From JAEUSF01 sp964484145 (GTDB lineage: Bacteria; Patescibacteriota; Doudnabacteria; UBA920), in contig CAZAED010000016.1 in the NCBI GenBank assembly GCA_964484145.1, positions 1-29,468 on the forward strand: 29,468 bases of DNA, read 5' to 3'. A model generated the notes under the pieces. The model did no database searches. It was not told the origin of the DNA and saw only the letters and a list, made by a program, of their open reading frames with translations. Position 1 is the stretch's first letter. The number at the start of each line of letters is the position of its first letter. Of the stretch, positions 6,279-12,538 are shown one piece after another. A program made the position numbers and the translations under genes.

Positions 6279-7886
6279 ATGAAAACAGAAAAATCAAAAT
6301 TTAAATATATTATGTACTTGCGTAAGTCTACGGACTTAGAAGACAGGCAGGTGCAGTCCATTGAAGACCAAGAGAATGAGTTAAATAAATTGGTTAGGCA
6401 GTTAGATTTAAATGTGGTTAAGATTGTCCGGGAGTCTGGGTCTGCAAAGAAGTTGGGGCGTATTGGTTTTAATGAAATGCTCGGTACTATTTCTGAAGGT
6501 AAAGCAAATGCTATTTTAGCTTGGAAAATTAACCGACTTTCCCGTAACCCAGTAGACGGCGGACAAATACAGTGGCTTTTGCAAAACAAAGTTATTGAAT
6601 GCATAACAACTCCTAGCAAAGACTATTTGCCTTCTGACAATATTATTATGATGGCGGTTGAACTTGGAATGGCAAACCAATTTAGTATAGATTTAAGCCG
6701 TGACGTGGCTAGAGGAATGAAAAGTAAAGTTGTAAAAGGCTGGCGGCCTATGAGAGCGTGTATTGGGTATTTAAATGACAGAGCAGGCCTAAAAGGAGAA
6801 AAGAAAATATTTACAGACCCTGAAAGGTTTCCGCTAGTTAGGCAAATGTGGGACTGGCTTTTAAGCGGACAGTATTCAGTTCCTAAGTTAATTAAGAAGG
6901 CTAATGAAGAATTAGGCTTGAGAAATAGAGATGGTAATAAAGTAGGAGTTAGTGCGGGTTATAAATTATTTACTAATTCATTTTACTACGGAGAGTTTGA
7001 ATATAACGGTGAATGGTTTGTTGGCAAACACCAGCCAATGATAACTAAACAAGAATACGATTTAGCTCAAAAGATTTTAGGTAGGCTTGGAAAACCACGG
7101 CTTACACATAAACGCTTACCATTCACTGGAGTTATTAAATGTGGTGAATGTGGAGGCATGATAACTGCCGAAGAAAAATATAAATACATAAAAAGCTTAA
7201 AAGTAACTAAGCAGCTTATTTACAACCGCTGCTCAAAACGAAAAAAAGGCGTGGAGTGCCACCAAAAGCCAATTAAGTTTGAAGAGTTAAGTAAGCAGGT
7301 TACAGATTACCTAGACTCAATTACCATTCCTAAAGAATTTTTAGGTTGGGCTTTAGAGGTGCTTAAGGACAATAACCAGCTTGAGGAAAGCAACAGAACT
7401 TTAATGCTGGCTAATCACAGAAACAACCAAGACGCTTGCCTTAGGCGTATAGATAATTTAATAAACATGTACGTGTGCCCTTCTAACGCAATGAGAGAGC
7501 TTTTAACGGAAGATGAATACAAAGCGCAGAAAAGCCACCTCATGGCAGAAAAAGCAGAAATAGAGGCAGAAATTAGAAAGCTAGAGCAAAATGTAGACCA
7601 GTGGCTGGAACTTACAGAAAAAACTTTTGAGTTTGCAACTTACGCTAAGCATTGGTTTGAGAAAGGCGACTTTGAACAGAAAACACAAATTTTAGGAGCC
7701 TTAGGTCAGAACTTTGTATTTAACAACGGAAAGTTGCACATTGATTTGCAAAAACCGTTTCTTACTCTGAAACAAGGGCTAGAAGCTGAGCCTCTAAGAA
7801 GTGCTAGGTTAGAACCAAGTACTTATGCCGTAGATAAAACGAAAAGCACCCCTTTAGGGGGTGCATATTCTCGTTGGAGCGGCTAA
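6279..7886 (+). CDS. large serine recombinase (integrase) of the element
   Basis: A 535-residue serine recombinase. The N-terminal resolvase domain (about 9-150) has the nucleophile in YLRKST (S17) and the arginine-bearing WKINRLSRNPVDGG segment. The recombinase domain follows (around 170-290, including GYKLFTNSFYYGEFEY and GKHQPMIT). Next comes a zinc ribbon with CGECGG and a second cysteine set in NRCSKRKKGVEC, then a coiled coil (AEKAEIEAEIRKLEQN) and a C-terminal cap. The family cuts both strands at short attachment sites and integrates or excises DNA without ligase. Its TAA (7884-7886) lies inside the 3' end of tRNA-Gly, and the last 20 or so residues read across the tRNA's terminator. 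One junction of the element may therefore be here. Confidence 0.93.
   Translation: MKTEKSKFKYIMYLRKSTDLEDRQVQSIEDQENELNKLVRQLDLNVVKIVRESGSAKKLGRIGFNEMLGTISEGKANAILAWKINRLSRNPVDGGQIQWLLQNKVIECITTPSKDYLPSDNIIMMAVELGMANQFSIDLSRDVARGMKSKVVKGWRPMRACIGYLNDRAGLKGEKKIFTDPERFPLVRQMWDWLLSGQYSVPKLIKKANEELGLRNRDGNKVGVSAGYKLFTNSFYYGEFEYNGEWFVGKHQPMITKQEYDLAQKILGRLGKPRLTHKRLPFTGVIKCGECGGMITAEEKYKYIKSLKVTKQLIYNRCSKRKKGVECHQKPIKFEELSKQVTDYLDSITIPKEFLGWALEVLKDNNQLEESNRTLMLANHRNNQDACLRRIDNLINMYVCPSNAMRELLTEDEYKAQKSHLMAEKAEIEAEIRKLEQNVDQWLELTEKTFEFATYAKHWFEKGDFEQKTQILGALGQNFVFNNGKLHIDLQKPFLTLKQGLEAEPLRSARLEPSTYAVDKTKSTPLGGAYSRWSG
7840..7866 (-). terminator. terminator of tRNA-Gly, inside the recombinase 3' end
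   Basis: On the minus strand, GCACCCCC and GGGGTGC pair around TAAA and are followed by TTTTCGTTTT, 10 bases or so after the tRNA CCA end. On the plus strand the same bases code for recombinase residues near KSTPLGGA. Confidence 0.7.
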
Positions 7887-7948
7887 GGGGAATCGAACCC
7901 CTATCCTCTCCATGGCAAGGAGAAGTTCTACCATTGAACCATAGCCGC
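7875..7948 (-). tRNA. tRNA-Gly (GCC)
   Basis: The cloverleaf is complete. Acceptor GCGGCTA pairs with TAGCCGC, the anticodon loop contains GCC, the T arm is GGGGTTCGATTCCCC, and CCA is encoded. The recombinase stop codon lies within the last acceptor-stem bases. tRNA 3' ends are frequent integration sites, which makes this the prime candidate for one end of the element. Confidence 0.93.
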
Positions 7949-8078
7949 ATGGTTATTAAATTTTTTGGCTGCGCCATGTACCTGAGCGAACCAGTAAGCT
8001 GTGAACCACTTGCCACTAAAGTGGCTTCGGGTACACGGCACGTACCATTCTCCAACCTGACGGTTCGTGAATGGTACG
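7949..8078. repeat. palindrome-rich spacer between tRNA-Gly and tRNA-Phe
   Basis: No gene. It contains GCCACT/AGTGGC with a two-base loop near 8012-8025, and the left arm of a 12-bp perfect inverted repeat, CACGTACCATTC (8039-8050) / GAATGGTACGTG (8069-8080). The right arm covers part of the encoded CCA of tRNA-Phe. The arms have no T tract, so this is not an ordinary terminator. Confidence 0.5.
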
Positions 8079-8153
8079 TGGTGCCGCGGGGGTGAGTCGA
8101 ACACCCGACACGACGCTCTTCAGGCGTCTGCTCTACCGCTGAGCTACCACGGC
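8079..8153 (-). tRNA. tRNA-Phe (GAA)
   Basis: Acceptor GCCGTGG pairs with CCGCGGC (one G-U). The D arm is GCTCAGCGGTAGAGC, the anticodon stem GACGC/GCGTC carries loop CTGAAGA (anticodon GAA), the T arm contains GTTCGACTC, and CCA is encoded. Confidence 0.92.
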
Positions 8154-8184
8154 GTAAATATTAGTTATCAAGCTTCAACTGTCG

Positions 8185-8225
8185 GTGCCCGCCTTCGTCC
8201 CTTTGGGGACTTCGGCGCGCTAGAC
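8185..8225. repeat. palindrome between tRNA-Phe and tRNA-Val
   Basis: GCCTTCGTCCC and GGGACTTCGGC pair around TTTG. It resembles the dispersed intergenic palindromes of this genome in its GCCTTCG/CTTCGGC arms. There is no terminator tail and no gene around it. Confidence 0.5.
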
Positions 8226-8283
8226 TTCGCTTCTTACTACTTATCAGATAATTTAATATCAATCACTAACTAATGTGGCGAAG

Positions 8284-8310
8284 CCAGACGAAGCTTTATG
8301 CGAAGTCTGG
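8284..8310. repeat. palindrome with conserved loop (copy 1)
   Basis: CCAGAC (8284-8289) and GTCTGG (8305-8310) enclose the 15-base loop GAAGCTTTATGCGAA. The loop nearly equals that of the copies at 21581, 24071 and 27196 (GAAGCTTTAGCGAA on the appropriate strand), although the stem is different. The right arm ends in the CCA-encoding bases of tRNA-Val. Confidence 0.6.
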
Positions 8311-8384
8311 TGGGCGATAAAGGATTCGAACCTTTGGCCTTCTCGGTGTAAACGAGACGCTCTAACCAGCTGAGCTAATCGCCC
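8308..8384 (-). tRNA. tRNA-Val (TAC)
   Basis: Acceptor GGGCGAT pairs with ATCGCCC. The D arm is GCTCAGCTGGTTAGAGC, the anticodon stem CTCGT region carries loop TTTACAC (anticodon TAC), the T arm contains GGTTCGAATCC, and CCA is encoded. Confidence 0.93.
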
Positions 8385-8467
8385 CTACAATATTAATTAG
8401 CTTTTGGCAGAGACTTTAGGGCTGTAAAAAATCTGCACTTTAGCTTTTAACTAACTGAAATACTATA

Positions 8468-8782
8468 TCAAAAAAAAGTTTTTTTGACAAGTCTATTACT
8501 TAGCTCTGTGAGGGCGATTATACTATCAATCTCCAATGTTTTACAGCGTTTTTCCGCCCCGCACTTTATGCATTTATGAGTTAAAATATATTCGCCATTT
8601 TTAAGTTCTAAATTTACAGGTTCCATAAGTCCTTTACATTTTTCTGCCCGGTCGCCTGGGCTTACGTCCACATGCTTACTCCATAGGCAATTTGGGCAAT
8701 GGTTAGTATAACCATTGCCTTTTACTTTTTGCTTACAATGACCGCAGGTAAAGTTCTCTACTTTTTTAATAAAAGTTGACAT
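8468..8782 (-). CDS. RNHCP domain protein
   Basis: A 104-residue zinc-binding protein of the RNHCP family. It has a CGHC knuckle (C13-x2-C16), the family-naming segment YTNHCPNCLWSKHVD (about residues 25-39), a conserved PGDRAEKCKGLM, and a C-terminal CIKCG knuckle. The family is small, cytosolic and of unknown function. The ATG at 8782 lies 29 bases from the start of the divergent prs gene, so the two share a control region with TATA-like sequences but no clear full promoter. A run of T codons and a TCAAAAAAA/TTTTTTTGA palindrome mark its end. Confidence 0.88.
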   Translation of the reverse strand: MSTFIKKVENFTCGHCKQKVKGNGYTNHCPNCLWSKHVDVSPGDRAEKCKGLMEPVNLELKNGEYILTHKCIKCGAEKRCKTLEIDSIIALTELSNRLVKKTFF

Positions 8783-8811
8783 ATATAAATAATAGCACGG
8801 GGAAAAAAAGT

Positions 8812-9675
8812 ATGATATTATTGGTTTATATGAGACTTATTTCTCCTAATTTTAGCGATATTTTTGAGCCGAATATTGAAATTGGGCAGTTCCCGGACGG
8901 CGATAGTCATGTAAGAATTCCTCAAATTGCAGAAGTGTCAGGGCAAGACGTGGTTATATTTCATAGGCTTTACCCAAAGCAGAACAACGGTATTGTGGTT
9001 CTGCTTTTAATTTTAGACGCAGTTAAGCTAGAAAACCCAAAAAGCATAACTTTGGTTGCGCCCTATCTTCCCTATTCAAGGCAGGACAAGAAAAAATTAA
9101 ATGGCGAGGTACAAAGTGCTTATGCTTTGTGTAATTTGCTGGCCAGAGCCGGCTGCGACAAGCTTGTGACTTTTGATTGTCACTTTTTAAATGCTGAAGG
9201 CCCAGCGGAATTTGGCGGACTTAAAATTGAAAATATTTCCATGGGAGCAGAATTGGTAAAGCGGGCTAAGCAACATTTTGGCAATGAAGACTTTGAAGTA
9301 GTGGCACCGGACGCCGGGGCAACCTATTTAGTTAAAAGTCAGGGCGGCAAGAGTTTTAAAAAGGTGAGGCAAGAATATAAAGACGAAAAAATTGGCTATA
9401 GGGAAATAGAGAGTTTGGAATGTAATTTTGAAACCAAAGACAAAAACTTTTTGGTGCTAGATGATATGATATCTACCGGTAATACCATGATCCGTGCGTT
9501 AGAGATACTAAAATTAGCAGGAGCAAAAACTGTGTGTGCCGCGGCTACCCACGGACTATTTCTGTTTAACTGTGTAGACAGGTTAAAAAAATTTACAAAC
9601 TGCATAATATCTACCGACTCAATTGAAAATGAGTTTGCAATGGTTTCAATAAAAGACAAGTTAATGAAGTTGTAA
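8812..9675 (+). CDS. prs: ribose-phosphate pyrophosphokinase
   Basis: Makes 5-phosphoribosyl-1-pyrophosphate from ribose 5-phosphate and ATP, the substrate of the pyrE product downstream and of the upp product. Motifs from the chosen start: FPDGDSHVRI, PYLPYSRQDKK, the ribose-phosphate site VAPDAGA, and the PRPP loop VLDDMISTGNTM in place of the usual DDIIDTGGT. At 287 residues it is somewhat shorter than the 310-320 of classical enzymes and resembles the shorter archaeal-type forms. I use the ATG at 8812 (MILLVYMRLIS), behind a weak GGGG; an ATG six codons on is possible. The stop is 4 bases before pyrE, forming prs-pyrE-pyrF. Confidence 0.92.
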   Translation: MILLVYMRLISPNFSDIFEPNIEIGQFPDGDSHVRIPQIAEVSGQDVVIFHRLYPKQNNGIVVLLLILDAVKLENPKSITLVAPYLPYSRQDKKKLNGEVQSAYALCNLLARAGCDKLVTFDCHFLNAEGPAEFGGLKIENISMGAELVKRAKQHFGNEDFEVVAPDAGATYLVKSQGGKSFKKVRQEYKDEKIGYREIESLECNFETKDKNFLVLDDMISTGNTMIRALEILKLAGAKTVCAAATHGLFLFNCVDRLKKFTNCIISTDSIENEFAMVSIKDKLMKL

Positions 9676-9679
9676 TCTT

Positions 9680-10309
9680 ATGTCACAAATTTTAGATTTA
9701 CTAAAAAAGACCGGAGCAGTCTTAACCGACAGCCATTTTGTTGGGACTTCTGGAAAACATTTTGCCACCTACATAAACAAAGACGCACTTTACCCGCATA
9801 CTAAAGAAACATCGGAAGTGTGTAAATTAATGGCGGAAAAAATTAAAGATTTAGAAATAGATGCGGTTATTGGGCCTTCGGTGGGTGGAATAATTTTGTC
9901 GCAATGGACTGCAAGTCACCTTTCTGAAATAAAAGGAAAAGAAGTTCTGGGAATTTATACAGAAAAAAATGAAGAAGGTAATCAGGTTTTAAAACGAGGG
10001 TATGACAAACAGGTAGCGGGTAAAAAAGTTATTATAGTTGAAGATTTAACAACAACCGGCGGTAGTGCTAAAAAAGTTGTAGAAACCGCTAAGGCGGCCG
10101 GAGCAGAGGTTGTGGGCGTGGTCGTTATGGTAAATAAAAATCCGAAAGAAGTAACTAGCGAATTTTTTGGTGTACCGTTTTACTTTCTAGATGTTTTAGA
10201 AGTTCCCGTGTATGAAGAAGCCGAATGCCCGTTGTGTAAAACCGGCATACCAATAGACGTTCGGGTTGGCCATGGAAAAAAATACTTAGAAGCGAAAGGA
10301 ATTAAATAA
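9680..10309 (+). CDS. pyrE: orotate phosphoribosyltransferase
   Basis: Converts orotate and PRPP to orotidine 5'-monophosphate. Type I phosphoribosyltransferase fold: the hood region SGKHFATYINKDALYPH, the core VIGPSVGGIILSQ, and the PRPP-binding loop VIIVEDLTTTGGSAKKV (about residues 115-131). A C-terminal CPLCKTGIPIDVRVGHGKKY, common in PyrE-like enzymes of this type, closes the 209-residue protein. The stop TAA shares its last A with the ATG of pyrF, so the two are translationally coupled. The order prs-pyrE-pyrF puts PRPP supply and both final UMP steps together. Confidence 0.93.
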   Translation: MSQILDLLKKTGAVLTDSHFVGTSGKHFATYINKDALYPHTKETSEVCKLMAEKIKDLEIDAVIGPSVGGIILSQWTASHLSEIKGKEVLGIYTEKNEEGNQVLKRGYDKQVAGKKVIIVEDLTTTGGSAKKVVETAKAAGAEVVGVVVMVNKNPKEVTSEFFGVPFYFLDVLEVPVYEEAECPLCKTGIPIDVRVGHGKKYLEAKGIK

Positions 10310-11127
10310 TGTCGCCAGCCAAAGAAAAATATAATACGCGAGCGGAAAAGTTTAATTCTTTGGTTTGTGTAGGTTTAGACAGTGAATTTGAAAAGTTGCC
10401 TGCACAGTTTAAGGAAAAAGAATTTCCGCAGTTTGAGTTTAATAAATACATAATTGACCAGACTGCCGAGTTTGCAGCTGCGTTTAAGCCAAACAGCGCG
10501 TTTTATGAAGCTCGAGGAGAGAAGGGGTGGAAGGAGCTTAAAATGACAATGGATTATTTGTCATTATCATACCCCGACATTTTTACAATCTGCGATGCCA
10601 AACGCGCGGACATAGGTAACACCAACAATGGTTACGTGAAAGCAATTTTCGACGAATTAAAATTTGATGCAATTACGCTTCACCCTTATTTGGGTAAAGA
10701 GGCATTAAAGCCATTCCTTGATCGTTCCGATAAAATATCCATCATCTTATGCAGAACCTCTAACCCTGGCGCAGGCGAGATTCAGGATCTAAATGTAGCG
10801 CAGGCCCCTGGCCTGCTTCCTAAAACAATTTGGCAAATCGTAGCAGAAAAAGTTTCTCAAGATTGGAACTACAATCACAATTGTATGTTGGTAGTTGGTG
10901 CGACTTATCCGGAAGAAATGAAAATTATAAGATCGATTGCCCCAGAAATGACTTTACTTGTTCCGGGTGTGGGCGCACAAGGTGGTGACGTAGAAGCAGT
11001 TGTTAAGGCCGGAAAGAACAGTAAAAATTTAGGAATGATTATAAATTCTTCCCGCGGCATAATATTTGCAGAGAATCCTGGCGAAGAAGCAAAAAAACTA
11101 AGAAATGAAATTAATAAGTATCGTTAA
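10309..11127 (+). CDS. pyrF: orotidine 5'-phosphate decarboxylase, long-type
   Basis: Decarboxylates OMP to UMP. At 272 residues it belongs to the longer subfamily (Mycobacterium-like) rather than the 230-residue E. coli type. Motifs: VCVGLDSEFEKLP, FKPNSAFYEARGEKGW, the catalytic DAKRADIGNTNNGY (Asp-Lys-Asp-type tetrad), LHPYLGKEALKPF, CRTSNPGAGEIQD, VPGVGAQGGDVEAV and NSSRGIIFA for phosphate binding. It starts inside the pyrE stop. A perfect 17-bp hairpin lies between it and pyrD. Confidence 0.94.
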   Translation: MSPAKEKYNTRAEKFNSLVCVGLDSEFEKLPAQFKEKEFPQFEFNKYIIDQTAEFAAAFKPNSAFYEARGEKGWKELKMTMDYLSLSYPDIFTICDAKRADIGNTNNGYVKAIFDELKFDAITLHPYLGKEALKPFLDRSDKISIILCRTSNPGAGEIQDLNVAQAPGLLPKTIWQIVAEKVSQDWNYNHNCMLVVGATYPEEMKIIRSIAPEMTLLVPGVGAQGGDVEAVVKAGKNSKNLGMIINSSRGIIFAENPGEEAKKLRNEINKYR

Positions 11128-11134
11128 AAATAAG

Positions 11135-11170
11135 GATAATGTTTTTTCACGACCGTGAAAAAACATTATC
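11135..11170. repeat. perfect 17-bp inverted repeat between pyrF and pyrD
   Basis: GATAATGTTTTTTCACG (11135-11151) and its exact complement (11154-11170) are separated by two bases. It lies 7 bases after pyrF and 9 before pyrD. There is no T tract beyond it, so it is not a classical terminator. It could stabilise or attenuate the pyr message, or bind a protein as DNA. Confidence 0.6.
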
Positions 11171-11179
11171 ATACATAAT

Positions 11180-12265
11180 ATGTATAAGTTAATTCGTCCA
11201 CTATTGTTTAAAATAGACAGCGAAACCATCCACAACAAAATGTTAGCCTTGGGTGGTTTTTTGCATAGCATGGGTTTAGATAAAGCATTATCGCCGATAT
11301 ACAATTACGAAAACCAAAGCTTAGAGCAAAAAGTTTTTGGTTTAGACTTTAAAAATCCGGTTGGGTTAGCTGCTGGTTTTGACAAACAAGCAAGAATAGT
11401 AGATTTTTTGCCTAATTTAGGTTTTGGTTTTTTAAATGTAGGCGATGTATCAAGTTTGCCTTGGCCGGGTAACCCAAAGCCCAGGTTATTTCGTTTGCCC
11501 AAAGACCAGGCGCTTATAAACCGGCTCGGCCAAAATAACAAAGGTGCGGAATTTTTAGCCGGAAAAATTAAACACAGAAAAGTTTCTATTCCGCTCGGCG
11601 TAAGTTTGGTAAAAACCCCGGACCCAAATATTTTAGGCGACAAAGCAGTGGAAGATTTTGTTGCCAGTTTTAAAATTTTATATCCATTGGCTGACTTTAG
11701 CGTTTTAAATGTTAGCTGCCCCAATACCGCAGAGGGCAAGACCTTTGAAGACCCAAGTGCGCTAAATGATCTTTTAATTGAAATTACTAAAGCAAAGTTT
11801 GAGTCAAAAATTAATAAACCAATCTTAATAAAAATTTCTCCCGACCTCGCTTTTGAAGAATTAGAAAAAGTTTTGCAAGTTTGTGAGAGTCATAAAATAG
11901 ATGGTTATATTTTAACTAATACAACCAAGTCGCGCGAAGGCTTAAAAACACCGACAGATATAATTGAACGCATAGGTAAAGGTGGGTTGTCGGGTAGGCC
12001 GCTTAGACAAAAGTCTACAGAATTGATTCGCCACGCATACAAAATACTTAAACGACCGTGCATAATTGGACTTGGGGGAATAAATAGTGCGGAAACGGCT
12101 TACGAAAAAATAAAAGCAGGCGCATCTCTGCTTCAAGTTTATACTGGTCTTGTATACGAAGGGCCGGGGCTGGTTAAGAAAATAAATAAAGGTTTGGTTG
12201 AATTTTTAAAAAGGGATGGATTTGAAAATATTAGCGAGGCGGTTGGGGTTGAAGCAAAACTTTAA
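11180..12265 (+). CDS. pyrD: dihydroorotate dehydrogenase, class 2-like
   Basis: Oxidises dihydroorotate to orotate with FMN. The overall pattern is class 2: an N-terminal helical part (MYKLIRPLLFKIDSETIHNKML), NPVGLAAGFDK, NRLGQNNKGAEFL, KISPDLAFEEL, NTTKSREGL, GGLSGRPLR and IGLGGINSAETAYEKIKAGASLLQVYTGLVYEGP. At the catalytic-base position it reads NVSCPNTAEGKTFED with Cys180. Class 2 enzymes have Ser there (NISSPNT) and class 1 enzymes Cys, so it is mixed in type. The electron acceptor cannot be read from the sequence. No pyrB, pyrC or carAB is in the window. Confidence 0.92.
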   Translation: MYKLIRPLLFKIDSETIHNKMLALGGFLHSMGLDKALSPIYNYENQSLEQKVFGLDFKNPVGLAAGFDKQARIVDFLPNLGFGFLNVGDVSSLPWPGNPKPRLFRLPKDQALINRLGQNNKGAEFLAGKIKHRKVSIPLGVSLVKTPDPNILGDKAVEDFVASFKILYPLADFSVLNVSCPNTAEGKTFEDPSALNDLLIEITKAKFESKINKPILIKISPDLAFEELEKVLQVCESHKIDGYILTNTTKSREGLKTPTDIIERIGKGGLSGRPLRQKSTELIRHAYKILKRPCIIGLGGINSAETAYEKIKAGASLLQVYTGLVYEGPGLVKKINKGLVEFLKRDGFENISEAVGVEAKL

Positions 12266-12300
12266 ATCGGGTATAATTGTTAAGCAATTTTATATTTTAA

Positions 12301-12386
12301 GCCCGGGTGGCGAAATGGCAGACGCACTACCTTGAGGTGGTAGCGACCGCAAGGTCATGGGAGTTCGACTCTCCCCTCGGGCACCA
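12301..12386 (+). tRNA. tRNA-Leu (GAG)
   Basis: A class II tRNA. Acceptor GCCCGGG pairs with CTCGGGC, the anticodon loop CTTGAGG contains GAG, the variable arm is GCGACCGCAAGGTC-like, the T arm is GGGAGTTCGACTCTCCC, and CCA is encoded. It marks the left edge of the GC-rich cassette. Confidence 0.93.
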
Positions 12387-12458
12387 TTTTACTTCGTTCA
12401 TAAATTTTGACTGCGCATCGTAGCGCTTGAAGGTTGATTTTATAGCTTAAATTAAAAA

Positions 12459-12483
12459 TCCGACTTTGGTCGGTTTTTATTTT
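12459..12483 (+). terminator. terminator downstream of tRNA-Leu
   Basis: CCGAC/GTCGG hairpin (12460-12473) followed by TTTTTATTTT. With the next hairpin on the other strand it forms a perfect 14-bp palindrome (12470-12499) where the two T tracts meet. Confidence 0.75.
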
Positions 12484-12495
12484 GAAAAATAAAAA

Positions 12496-12534
12496 CCGAG
12501 CCTTAGCGTTCCTCCAAAACGCCAAGGCTCGGTG
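12496..12534 (-). terminator. terminator of the radical-SAM-like gene
   Basis: CCGAGCCTT...GCG and CGC...AAGGCTCGG pair in a 13-bp stem with one mismatch. On the minus strand a T-rich tract follows (TTTTTATTTTTC). It ends 4 bases before the stop codon and is one of three strong GC-rich terminators bound to GC-rich genes in this window. Confidence 0.8.
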
Positions 12535-12538
12535 AGAG

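Noticed and set aside
7804..8273. Open frames over the tRNA-Gly, tRNA-Phe and tRNA-Val cluster
   Set aside because: They lie on complete tRNA genes and palindromes and show no coding features.
12470..12499. Perfect 14-bp palindrome as a possible recombination site at the cassette edge
   Set aside because: It is fully explained by two convergent terminators whose T tracts abut.
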